Shown here: one piece after another, positions 9,062-16,975 of the stretch
How the letters are laid out: every line of letters begins with the position of its first letter
Numbering within the stretch: position 1 is the stretch's first letter
Assembly (NCBI GenBank): GCA_019456185.1
Contig: VRUH01000001.1
Span: 80,927-144,926, forward strand
Length of the DNA: 64,000 nucleotides
Direction: 5' to 3'
DNA from: Candidatus Glassbacteria bacterium
Lineage (GTDB): Bacteria > Gemmatimonadota > Glassbacteria > GWA2-58-10
Position numbers and translations under genes: made by a program
The notes under the pieces: generated by a model
The model's input: only the letters and a program-made list of their open reading frames with translations
Databases searched by the model: none
Told to the model about the DNA's origin: nothing

Positions 9062-9994
9062 GTGACGGCGCAGACAGAGGCCCGCAACAGGGAATGGATC
9101 GACGAGGTTCTGGGGGGCAGGAAGCTGGCCTATTCCACAACCAATTTTCTCAACTACCCTCTGGAGGAATCTCTGCGCCGGATCGCCCTGGGGGGCTTCC
9201 GCAACGTTGAAATCTGGGGTAATATCAGGCACCTCGACCCGCGCAACGAGAACGAAGACGTCAACGCCACGGCCGCGCTGTGCCAAAAACTGGGCCTGCG
9301 GGTCCTGTCGATTCACGCCCCGTTCACTCTCGACCACGACAACGACTCCCCGCGCCGAATGGATGTCTGGGAAAAACTGGTTGTGCGCTCGATGGAGCAG
9401 GCCGAACTGCTGGGCGCGTCCACCCTGGTTGTCCACCCGGTCACCAGCGGGACCGATAACTCGGACGACGCGTTCCGGGCGATGGTGGAGCGTACGGGCG
9501 AGTCCCTGATGCGGCTGGCGGATATCGCCGCCGGCAAGGGACAACTGATCGCTATCGAGAACATGCCGGCCCATCGCGTCCGCCGCTGGGGGCGGGCAGT
9601 GGATGAGCTCTACGAATTCGTCAACGGCAGCGGACGGGACAACCTGGGGATCTGCCTGGACACCGGCCATGTGGTGTTCAATAACGGCGATCCCTCGCGG
9701 GACCTGGAACAGTGCCTGGACCGTGTTTTCAGCGTACATATGAACGACAATATCTGGGGCATGCACATGGACCTGCATCTGGTGCCCGGCACGGGCTCGG
9801 TGGACTGGCAGCGCTTCCGCGCGCTGCTGGAAGCGGAGCGGTTCGGCGGGATGATCGTGCTGGAACTCGACAGCCGCGGCCGTCCCAGCAGCATCTTCGA
9901 AGAGGCCCGCGCTTTCGCGGCCGGGTATTTTTCTGACAGCGGGGACGGGCAGTCCGCACCCCGACGGCAGCCGGAAATGAATCCGGGGGAGTGA
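9062..9994 (+). CDS. Sugar phosphate isomerase/epimerase-like TIM barrel
   Basis: A 310-aa xylose-isomerase-like TIM-barrel protein (AP endonuclease family 2 fold). Typical strand-end motifs are present: VEIWGNIRHL, LSIHAPF, LVVHPVTSG, IAIENMP, LGICLDTGH, VFSVHMNDN and IVLELDS, giving the Glu/Asp/His metal ligands of this superfamily. The substrate cannot be told from sequence. GTG 9062 is chosen because GGGAG lies at 9049-9053 and it begins four bases after the fusion-gene stop; the frame is open further upstream inside the previous gene. It is sandwiched between the adenylyltransferase and a second glutamine synthetase with almost no spacing, so it belongs to the same transcript. Confidence 0.85.
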   Translation: MTAQTEARNREWIDEVLGGRKLAYSTTNFLNYPLEESLRRIALGGFRNVEIWGNIRHLDPRNENEDVNATAALCQKLGLRVLSIHAPFTLDHDNDSPRRMDVWEKLVVRSMEQAELLGASTLVVHPVTSGTDNSDDAFRAMVERTGESLMRLADIAAGKGQLIAIENMPAHRVRRWGRAVDELYEFVNGSGRDNLGICLDTGHVVFNNGDPSRDLEQCLDRVFSVHMNDNIWGMHMDLHLVPGTGSVDWQRFRALLEAERFGGMIVLELDSRGRPSSIFEEARAFAAGYFSDSGDGQSAPRRQPEMNPGE

Positions 9995-9995
9995 G

Positions 9996-11333
9996 ATGAG
10001 CGAGAACAGCAGGGAATACGTACTGAAGATGGCCCGCGACCACGGGGTCAAGTTTATCAGGCTGTGGTTTACCGACATGCTGGGCTTCCTCAAGAGTTTC
10101 GCGATCACGGTCGAGGCGCTGGAGGAAACGCTGGAGAGCGGCAAGAGTTTCGACGGCAGCTCGATCCAGGGGTTCAGCCGGATGGACGAAAGCGACATGA
10201 TCGCCATGCCCGACCCGGAAACATTCTGCATCCTGCCCTGGCGTCCGGCGAGCGAGGGCAACTCGGTTGCCCGGATGTTCTGCGACATCTTCCACCCGGA
10301 CGGCGAGCCGTACTCGGCCGATCCGCGCCAGGTGCTCAAGCGCAACCTTACCCGCGCCAGCATGATCGGCTACACCTATTACGTGGGCGCCGAGTTGGAG
10401 TTTTTCTACTTCAAGGATAACTCGGCTTCGCCTGTTGGACTGGACCAGGGAGGCTATTTCGACCTGACACCCCTGGACGTGGCCAGTGATTTCCGCCGCG
10501 ACACGGTGCTGACCCTGGAGAGCATGGGTGTGCCGGTCGAGAGCAGCCACCACGAGATCGCGCCCAGCCAGCACGAGATCGACCTGCGTCACGAGGACGC
10601 CCTGAGCATGGCCGACAACACCATGACCTACCGCCTGGTGGTCAAGGAAGTGGCGTTGCAGAACGGGGTCTACGCCACCTTCATGCCCAAGCCGCTGGCC
10701 GAGCATGACGGCAGCGGAATGCATGTCCATCAGTCCCTGTTCGACGGGGAGAGCAACCTGTTTTACGACCCGGCCGACGAGAACCGGCTCTCGCAGTTGG
10801 CCAAGGCTTTTATCGCCGGACTGCTGCACCACGCCCCGGAAATCGTGGCGATCACCAACCAGTGGGTCAACTCCTACAAGCGGTTCGTGGCCGGCTACGA
10901 CTCGCCGATTCACAACACCTGGGCGGTGAGGAACCGTAACAGCATGGTCCGCGTTCCCCCCTGCCATCCGGAAAAAGCCCAGTCCGTGCGCTGTGAGTTT
11001 CGCCTGCCCGATCCAGCCTGCAACCCGTACCTGGCCTATGCCGTGATGCTGGCCGCCGGGTTGGAAGGCGTGGACAGGGGCTACGAGCTGCCGGACCCGG
11101 TGGAGGACGATCTGGGTAAAGTGAGCGCCGCCGAACTCGAGCGCCGGGGTATCGAGCGGCTGCCGGACAACCTGCTCGACGCCGTGCGCAGGATGGAGGG
11201 CAGCGAATTGGTGCGCGGCTGCCTGGGCGATGACCTGTTCGATAAGCTGGTGCAGAACAAGAAGATCGAGTGGCAGCGCTACCATCGCCATATCAGCGAC
11301 TACGAGATGCGACGCTACCTCCCGCAACTCTGA
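9996..11333 (+). CDS. glnA: Second glutamine synthetase type I, non-adenylylatable (GSI-alpha-like)
   Basis: A 445-aa type I glutamine synthetase, shorter than the one at 5141. Motifs FDGSSIQGF, HDGSGMHVHQSLF, TNQWVNSYKRFV and VRNRNSMVRVP are all present, so it should be catalytically competent. The segment equivalent to the adenylylation loop reads DDLGKVSAAELERRGI and contains no Tyr, the pattern of GSI-alpha enzymes, which are regulated by feedback and protein partners rather than by adenylylation. ATG 9996 follows the previous stop by one base, with GGGGGA at 9985-9990. It could also be a gamma-glutamyl-amine ligase of the same fold, but the length and conserved ammonia-site residues favour a true glutamine synthetase. 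Confidence 0.92.
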   Translation: MSENSREYVLKMARDHGVKFIRLWFTDMLGFLKSFAITVEALEETLESGKSFDGSSIQGFSRMDESDMIAMPDPETFCILPWRPASEGNSVARMFCDIFHPDGEPYSADPRQVLKRNLTRASMIGYTYYVGAELEFFYFKDNSASPVGLDQGGYFDLTPLDVASDFRRDTVLTLESMGVPVESSHHEIAPSQHEIDLRHEDALSMADNTMTYRLVVKEVALQNGVYATFMPKPLAEHDGSGMHVHQSLFDGESNLFYDPADENRLSQLAKAFIAGLLHHAPEIVAITNQWVNSYKRFVAGYDSPIHNTWAVRNRNSMVRVPPCHPEKAQSVRCEFRLPDPACNPYLAYAVMLAAGLEGVDRGYELPDPVEDDLGKVSAAELERRGIERLPDNLLDAVRRMEGSELVRGCLGDDLFDKLVQNKKIEWQRYHRHISDYEMRRYLPQL

Positions 11334-11354
11334 ACTCCCCCTCACGGTGAGCGC

Positions 11355-12860
11355 ATGAGCAAGGACAGCCAGGTGCCGGTCCCCGGCGGTGATTCGCTGC
11401 TGGGGGTGGTGGAGCAGATGCTGGCCGAGTTGTCACGGGAGCTTCCCCATGACGCGCGGCCGGACAAGGACGCCCTGCTCGGCATGCTCACCAGCGGTGA
11501 GCGCAAACTGAACCTGTTTTTCATCAAGCACCTGCCACGCGAGGCTGTCACCGCCCTGCGCCGCGACAGCTCCTGGCGCGACAGCCTGTTCTCCGCGCTG
11601 CGCAAGGCGATAATCTCACTCAATCCACCCCTGCTCAACCCGCCCAGAGTGCGCCGTCTGGTGCCGGAAGCCGCTGCCTGGCCGATGGCCGAGGTGCGCA
11701 GGGACCCCGATCTCTGGGCCGCCAGGATCATCGCCGCCCTGCCCGTGCCGCCCACCGTTTTTCTGCCCCTGGTCTCGGTCCGGGGACTGATAGCCCGGCT
11801 CAAAGTGTCGCTGGAATCGAGTCTGCCCAATATCGATGATATCGAACGGCTGGATGCGCTCTACCTCTATATCGAGCGGGAGCTGGCCTCGGTCCCGGCT
11901 GTCGACCGCTTTGTCCTGCGGACGCTGGAAATTTACGGCCGGGAGAGCGCCGGCCCCGGCGAGGTAATCGCCGCCTACCGCCTGCTGGCCATGAGGGTGC
12001 CGGACACTCTTGAGCGTCTAGAACCCTCAGCCGAAAAAGACAAAAAACTGGTGGCGATCAAGGAGGCTGTCGGCTTGCAGGACCCTGACGCCCTGCGCCT
12101 GGAGTTCAAGAAGCGCACCATGGGCCGGGCCGACGAGCTGATGAAAGCCGCCGGAGATTTCGAGGAGCTGCTGGAGCTGCGCTTCTTTTTCGACCAGATC
12201 GGCGAAAGGTCGAACCGCAAGCTGCTCAGTGCCAAAACCGGTCAGTTGGCCCGCGGGATGAACGTGCGGGCCGAGGGCTACGAACTGCTGGGTAAACTGA
12301 GCATGGAGGAACTGGACGAGGACGGTCTGCTGGAGCTGGTGCCGGTGGTGATGGGCAAGGCGGAAAGTTTCGTCCTGGGCGCGCCGCAGCGCTTTCTGCG
12401 CCGCCTGATGAAATTCTACCTCGGAACGGCGGTGCCCCTGCTGCGCAGCCTGCGCAAGAAACCGGAGAAAGTACCGCGGCTGATCCAGAATTTCAAGCGC
12501 CAGGTGGGTCTGCTGAACAACTACCGCGACCTGGACGACCTGGCCCAGACTATCCAGCGCAAGATGGTACTGGCGATCTGCGGTCCGCAGATGCTGGCCG
12601 ACGCGCCGGAGAAAATCCTCTCCTGCCTCACTCATCTCCCGCCCGAGTTCTACCCGCCCGCGGTGATGAAGACGATCCGCGACATGGTCCGTCAGTACGG
12701 GGCCGGGCACAGTTTCACCACGGCCGATGTGCTGAGAATCCTGGCTGTCTACCCTCCGGCCGAGGAAGAGGAGGAGGGCGAGGGCGGCTCATCGGTCGAG
12801 GAGATCGAGCGGTTGATCAGGTTCAAGCAGGGACGGCCGCCGAAACCGGCGGAAGACTAA
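11355..12860 (+). CDS. Conserved-looking hypothetical protein, all-helical, 501 aa
   Basis: I do not recognise this protein. It starts 21 bases after the second glutamine synthetase, so it is the last gene of the nitrogen block. No signal peptide or membrane segment is seen. The sequence is rich in Leu, Arg, Glu and Lys and reads as continuous amphipathic helices, like a HEAT- or armadillo-type repeat protein, though no clean repeat unit is visible. The C-terminus has an acidic tract (EEEEEGEG) and a short basic Pro-rich tail. The sequence looks like genuine coding DNA with strong third-position GC. Cytoplasmic, possibly a scaffold. Confidence 0.85.
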   Translation: MSKDSQVPVPGGDSLLGVVEQMLAELSRELPHDARPDKDALLGMLTSGERKLNLFFIKHLPREAVTALRRDSSWRDSLFSALRKAIISLNPPLLNPPRVRRLVPEAAAWPMAEVRRDPDLWAARIIAALPVPPTVFLPLVSVRGLIARLKVSLESSLPNIDDIERLDALYLYIERELASVPAVDRFVLRTLEIYGRESAGPGEVIAAYRLLAMRVPDTLERLEPSAEKDKKLVAIKEAVGLQDPDALRLEFKKRTMGRADELMKAAGDFEELLELRFFFDQIGERSNRKLLSAKTGQLARGMNVRAEGYELLGKLSMEELDEDGLLELVPVVMGKAESFVLGAPQRFLRRLMKFYLGTAVPLLRSLRKKPEKVPRLIQNFKRQVGLLNNYRDLDDLAQTIQRKMVLAICGPQMLADAPEKILSCLTHLPPEFYPPAVMKTIRDMVRQYGAGHSFTTADVLRILAVYPPAEEEEEGEGGSSVEEIERLIRFKQGRPPKPAED

Positions 12861-12869
12861 ACAATGCTG

Positions 12870-12899
12870 AAAAAAAAGGGAGACAACGAGGTCTCCCTT
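12870..12899 (-). terminator. Rho-independent terminator of ackA
   Basis: Stem GGGAGAC / GTCTCCC extended by two A-T pairs, six-base loop, followed on the reverse strand by a run of eight T. It lies 28 bases past the acetate kinase stop. Confidence 0.85.
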
Positions 12900-12926
12900 C
12901 CATATTCCGCCCGTTCTCCTGCCGTA

Positions 12927-14132
12927 TTATCGGGCCTCGTTCACAATCCGCTCCGTATCGCGGGCGATCACCAGTTCCTCGTTGGTCGGGATGGCGAATA
13001 CTTTTACCCTGCTGCCCGGCTTGCTGATATCGGCCTCTTTGCCCACTGCCTCCTCGTTGGCTTTCCCGTCCAGCTCCAGCCCCAGGAAGCCCAGCCCCTC
13101 GCAGGCCTTGGCTCGCACCAGCGCGCTGTTTTCGCCCACCCCGGCGGTGAACACGACCGCGTCCAGCCCGCCCATCGCGGCGGCATACGCGCCGATATAC
13201 TTGCGCAGCCGGTAGCAGTACACCTCGATCGCCAGCCTGGCGCGCTCGTCGCCTTTCCCGCTCTCCTCGATCAGATCGCGCATGTCGCTGGAGATCCCGG
13301 ACAAACCCTGCAGGCCGCTGTGCTTGTTGAGCAGGGTGGTGGCCTCGGAGAGGCTCAGTTCCTCGCGGCCCATGATATGCAGGATAATCGACGGGTCGAT
13401 ATCGCCGCTGCGGGTGCCCATCACCAGGCCCTCGAGCGGAGTAAGCCCCATCGAAGTGTCCACGCTCCTGCCGCCGTCGACCGCCGTGATGCTGCAGCCG
13501 TTACCGAGGTGGACCGTAATGACCTTGAGCTCCTCAGCCTTCTTGCCCAGCAGCTCCACCGCCCGGTTGTAGACGTAGTAGTGGCTGGTTCCGTGGAACC
13601 CGTAGCGCCTGATCTCGTAACGGCGGTAAAGCACGTAGGGCAGGGGATAGAGGTATGCGTGGCGCGGCAGGCTGCTGTGGAAGGCCGTGTCGAACACGGC
13701 CACCTGCGGTAGGCCCGGCAGGTTGCGCAGCGCCGCGTTGATTCCCCGGATATTGTGCGGATTGTGCAGCGGGGCCAGCTCGATACACTGGCGGATTTTG
13801 GCCAGCACTTCCTCATCCACCATCACGCTGCCGGTGAACTGCTGCCCGCCGTGGACTACCCGGTGCCCCACCGCGTCGACCTCGCTCTTGTCCTTGATCA
13901 CGCCGTGCTTGGGGTGGACCAGATAGGCCAGGATCTGTTCGATCGCCACCGTGTGGTCCAGGATTTCCAGGCCGAACTTGACGCTGTACCCGTCGCTGCG
14001 CTCCAGGGTCAGCACCGCTCCGCTCATCCCGATCCGCTCCACGCTGCCTTTCACCAGTGCCACGCCATCTTCGGTATTTACCAGTTGGTACTTTACACTG
14101 CTGCTTCCGCAGTTGATCACCAGAATCAACAT
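12927..14132 (-). CDS. ackA: Acetate kinase
   Basis: A 401-aa acetate kinase, converting acetyl phosphate and ADP to acetate and ATP in the cytoplasm. The N-terminal NCGSSSVKYQL is the family signature; HRVVHGG, VFDTAFH, GFHGTSH, HLGNGCS and FTAGVGEN complete the ASKHA-fold active site. Length is normal. No phosphotransacetylase gene is in view. It is preceded closely by the gene at 14165-15070, probably co-transcribed, and followed by a strong terminator. This points to acetate fermentation or overflow metabolism with substrate-level phosphorylation. Confidence 0.97.
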   Translation of the reverse strand: MLILVINCGSSSVKYQLVNTEDGVALVKGSVERIGMSGAVLTLERSDGYSVKFGLEILDHTVAIEQILAYLVHPKHGVIKDKSEVDAVGHRVVHGGQQFTGSVMVDEEVLAKIRQCIELAPLHNPHNIRGINAALRNLPGLPQVAVFDTAFHSSLPRHAYLYPLPYVLYRRYEIRRYGFHGTSHYYVYNRAVELLGKKAEELKVITVHLGNGCSITAVDGGRSVDTSMGLTPLEGLVMGTRSGDIDPSIILHIMGREELSLSEATTLLNKHSGLQGLSGISSDMRDLIEESGKGDERARLAIEVYCYRLRKYIGAYAAAMGGLDAVVFTAGVGENSALVRAKACEGLGFLGLELDGKANEEAVGKEADISKPGSRVKVFAIPTNEELVIARDTERIVNEAR

Positions 14133-14164
14133 CGTACGGTATTCTCCCTTGGACTTGAATTCGT

Positions 14165-15070
14165 TCAGTCGTTCTTGCCGCTCTCGTAGGCGTCGCGCGT
14201 TTCGTACTTGAAAAACCCCTCGCCCATCGAACGGCCCAGCTTGCCGGCGCGCACCATCTTGCGCAGCAGCGGAGAGGGCCGGAACTTGACGTCGCCCAGT
14301 TCGTGAAACAGGTTGTCCATTCTGCGCAGGACCGTTTCCAGGCCCAGCTCGTCGGCCATCGTCAGCGGGCCAACCGGCAGGTTGTAACCCAGCTTGATCG
14401 CCGTGTCGATATCCTCGGCCGATGCGATACCCTCCATCAGCACCTGGATCGCCTCGTTGATCATCGGCAGCATCACGCGCGTGGTGATATAACCGGGGTA
14501 TTCGAAAACTTCCACGGCGGTCTTGTTCAGCAGCCTGGCCAGCTTCTTGGCCGTTTCGACAGTTTCGTCAGAGGTGTGCATCCCGCGCACCAGCTCCACC
14601 ATCGGAATCTTGGGTACCGGCTCCAGAAAGTGCATGCCGATCACTTTGTCGCGCAACCGGCTGGCACCGGCGATTTCGGTTACGCTGAGAGTGGAAATGT
14701 GGATCACGTAAAGCTCGAGCGACTCGGTGCACGTCTGCTCGACACGTTCCAGGGTCCCGCGCTTGTCCTGGAAGTTGAGTCCCATCGCTTCGACAGCGAT
14801 CTTGCAGTCCTTGAGGCTTTCCAGTGACTCTGCCGGAGTGATCCTGGCCATGATCGCCCGTTTGTCTGATTCGGTCTTGCCCCAGCGCTCGATTTCGCGG
14901 TCGATCGATTTTCCGATCCCGGCCATCGCCGCCTCTGTCTGCTGCTTGTTCGGCCCGGCCAGCATCACCTCGATTCCGGCGGCGGCGAAAGTTTCGGCTA
15001 TCTGCAGGGCCCTTTTGTTGATCCCGATTACGGTAGCCCTGTCAAAAAATAAGGCGCTGTCCTGTTCCAT
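14165..15070 (-). CDS. 3-hydroxyacyl-CoA dehydrogenase family protein, divergent
   Basis: A 301-aa protein with the two-domain build of 3-hydroxybutyryl-CoA dehydrogenase: an N-terminal Rossmann fold and a C-terminal helical domain (PGYITTRVMLPMINEA, KLGYNLPVGPLTMADELG, GRSMGEGFF). Several usual key residues differ. The NAD-binding GxGxxG is replaced by VIGINKRALQ. The HFFNP motif reads HFLEP, keeping the His. The second-domain Asn that normally follows the PG-F motif is Thr. It may be a divergent dehydrogenase or have lost NAD binding. It lies 32 bases upstream of ackA on the same strand, fitting a butyrate/acetate or beta-oxidation context. Start ATG 15070 has GGAAAG upstream. Confidence 0.85.
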   Translation of the reverse strand: MEQDSALFFDRATVIGINKRALQIAETFAAAGIEVMLAGPNKQQTEAAMAGIGKSIDREIERWGKTESDKRAIMARITPAESLESLKDCKIAVEAMGLNFQDKRGTLERVEQTCTESLELYVIHISTLSVTEIAGASRLRDKVIGMHFLEPVPKIPMVELVRGMHTSDETVETAKKLARLLNKTAVEVFEYPGYITTRVMLPMINEAIQVLMEGIASAEDIDTAIKLGYNLPVGPLTMADELGLETVLRRMDNLFHELGDVKFRPSPLLRKMVRAGKLGRSMGEGFFKYETRDAYESGKND

Positions 15071-15396
15071 CGTCTTTCCTTGGCAAGTAAATGTATTGTC
15101 GAAAGGCAGGCTCCGTCCGCGGCGCTTGTCTGCGCGGGCGGTACGGCAGGGGAGGTGGTTGCGGTTGAATGCATCCGGACCAGACGCCGGAGGTATTTGC
15201 CACCGCAGTTCGCTGCATCCTGCAACAGTGTGTTAAAGTAATCCTGGCAGGAAGTTAAGTCAAGCTGCATCCGGGCGATAATTTCGGATAAATCCTGGAA
15301 TTCGATATTTTTCTTGCCTGCGCGGCAGCGGAACTATTATTTGCACTGGGGCGGTGAAATGCTAATATATAGAGTAAAGATGTTAAGGAGGACCGA
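15071..15396 (+). promoter_or_regulatory. Divergent intergenic region; candidate promoter for pcm at 15341-15368
   Basis: This 326-base gap separates a reverse-strand gene from a forward gene. On the forward side TTGCAC (15341) and TAATAT (15363) with a 16-base spacer precede an AGGAGG ribosome-binding site. I see no coding potential in the rest. Confidence 0.4.
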
Positions 15397-16155
15397 ATGC
15401 CCGGATTTATTTTGGTGCTGATGGGCGCTCTTGCCGCCGGGCTGGCCTGCGGGACTGCGCCTGCACGGGAAAACAGCGTGGAGAGTCAGTTGATCAGGTT
15501 CCGTAACAGCAGGGGAGAGTCCGAGTGGCAACGGGAGCGGCGCGCGATGGTCGAGCGGCAGATCAGGCGCAGGGGAGTCAAAGACGAGCGGGTGCTGGCG
15601 GCCATGGAAGAAGTTCCGCGCCACGAATTCATCCCCGATAACCTGCGCTCCCGCGCCTACGGCGACCATCCGCTGCCGATCGGTCACAACCAGACGATCT
15701 CGCAGCCGTATATCGTCGCGCTGATGACCGACCTGCTGGAGCCTGAACCCGGCGATACCGTGCTCGAAATCGGGACCGGCAGCGGGTACCAGGCCGCCGT
15801 CCTGTCCAAGGTGGTCGCGTATGTCTACAGTATCGAGATTGTCGAGCCGCTGTGCGAGCGCGCGAGGGAAACGCTCGAAGCCGGCAATTACAGCAACGTC
15901 GAGGTCCTCTGCGGAGACGGGTACGACGGCTGGCCGGAGCACGCCCCGTTCGACGGGGTGATCCTGACCGCCGCACCGGAGAAAGTGCCTCAACCGCTGC
16001 TGGACCAGCTCGCCGAGGGCGGCCGGCTGGTGGTTCCCGAGGGCCGGTACAACCAGGACCTGGTGGTCTACGAAAAAACCGGAGGCAAAACGGTGAGACG
16101 GGAGGTGATCCCGGTCCGCTTCGTCCCGATGACCGGCAAGGCGGAGGACAAGTGA
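15397..16155 (+). CDS. pcm: Protein-L-isoaspartate O-methyltransferase with lipoprotein-type signal
   Basis: A 252-aa protein-L-isoaspartyl methyltransferase, which methylates damaged isoAsp residues with S-adenosylmethionine. Motif I is VLEIGTGSGYQAA; PRHEFIP, GHNQTISQPYIVA and the later VILTAAPEKVP and GGRLVVPEG are characteristic. The odd part is the N-terminus: a hydrophobic signal ending LAAGLACG, a lipobox, so the enzyme appears to be exported although its cosubstrate is cytoplasmic. ATG 15397 follows AGGAGG at the right distance, so the leader is not an artefact of start choice. A GTGA overlap couples it to the next gene. Confidence 0.92.
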   Translation: MPGFILVLMGALAAGLACGTAPARENSVESQLIRFRNSRGESEWQRERRAMVERQIRRRGVKDERVLAAMEEVPRHEFIPDNLRSRAYGDHPLPIGHNQTISQPYIVALMTDLLEPEPGDTVLEIGTGSGYQAAVLSKVVAYVYSIEIVEPLCERARETLEAGNYSNVEVLCGDGYDGWPEHAPFDGVILTAAPEKVPQPLLDQLAEGGRLVVPEGRYNQDLVVYEKTGGKTVRREVIPVRFVPMTGKAEDK

Positions 16156-16916
16156 ACGTCGATCCCGGCACTCCGCGGCAGGACCGGCCCCTGGAAAGCA
16201 GTGTGGATCAGGGGCTCAGGCAGCTTCGCCTGGGCTTCCTCGGTGCCTTTGGCCTGTTCGCGCTCGCGTTCGCGGCTGTTCAACTGCTGTTCTACCTCTG
16301 GGGCGGCGTGCTGGGCCTGCCGGGAGCTTACCGCGCAGGTGACGGCGGCCTGACCGCCGGAGCGTGGGTGATCGCCCTGCTGCTGCCGGGTCTGGTCGGC
16401 TACAGGGTCCTGCGCGGCCAGGACCGCCGTAATCTCGCCCTGCTCACCCGGATGTGGGGCTCCTGGCGCTGGTTCGATCACGGGGTGGAGATGATCGGCA
16501 CCGCTGACGAGTACGGGGAGCGCCAGGAGCAGAGTTTCGCCCGGGCCAGCGCCCTCGATCCCGACGACCCTTACGCCCGCAACAACCTGGGCACCGTGCT
16601 GATGCAGCAGGGCAGGATCGACGAGGCCATCCGCTTCTACCGCGAAGCGATTCACAAGCGCCCGGACTACTACAAGCCCTATGCCAACCTCGGCGCGGCC
16701 TGGGCCAGAAAGGGACGCAGCGACAAGGCGATCAACCTTTACCGCAAGGCGCTGGAACTCAACCCCCGCGACCCGGCGACCCACCTCAATATCGGCCTGG
16801 CCCTGGCCCGCACGGGCAAGCGGCGGCAGGCGGCCACGCATTTGAAGCAGTTTATCTCGCTGGCCCCGGAGCATCCGCGCCGGCAGGAGGTATCCAGCTT
16901 CATCGCCACGTTGTAA
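16152..16916 (+). CDS. Membrane-anchored TPR protein
   Basis: A 254-aa protein. GTG 16152 overlaps the pcm stop (GTGA); the frame is open upstream inside pcm but that part is antisense-like in composition. Two hydrophobic segments at about residues 28-50 and 70-90 should span the inner membrane. The rest has three or four tetratricopeptide repeats, with recognisable units such as NNLGTVLMQQGRIDEAI, ANLGAAWARKGRSDKAI and LNIGLALARTGKRRQAA. TPR domains bind partner proteins; the partner here is unknown. Confidence 0.85.
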   Translation: MNVDPGTPRQDRPLESSVDQGLRQLRLGFLGAFGLFALAFAAVQLLFYLWGGVLGLPGAYRAGDGGLTAGAWVIALLLPGLVGYRVLRGQDRRNLALLTRMWGSWRWFDHGVEMIGTADEYGERQEQSFARASALDPDDPYARNNLGTVLMQQGRIDEAIRFYREAIHKRPDYYKPYANLGAAWARKGRSDKAINLYRKALELNPRDPATHLNIGLALARTGKRRQAATHLKQFISLAPEHPRRQEVSSFIATL

Positions 16917-16975
16917 AGGGGGAGGCCGGAAAACGGGAGACGTCTAAGAATTGTGGTCACCTGAAGGGGATTGTG

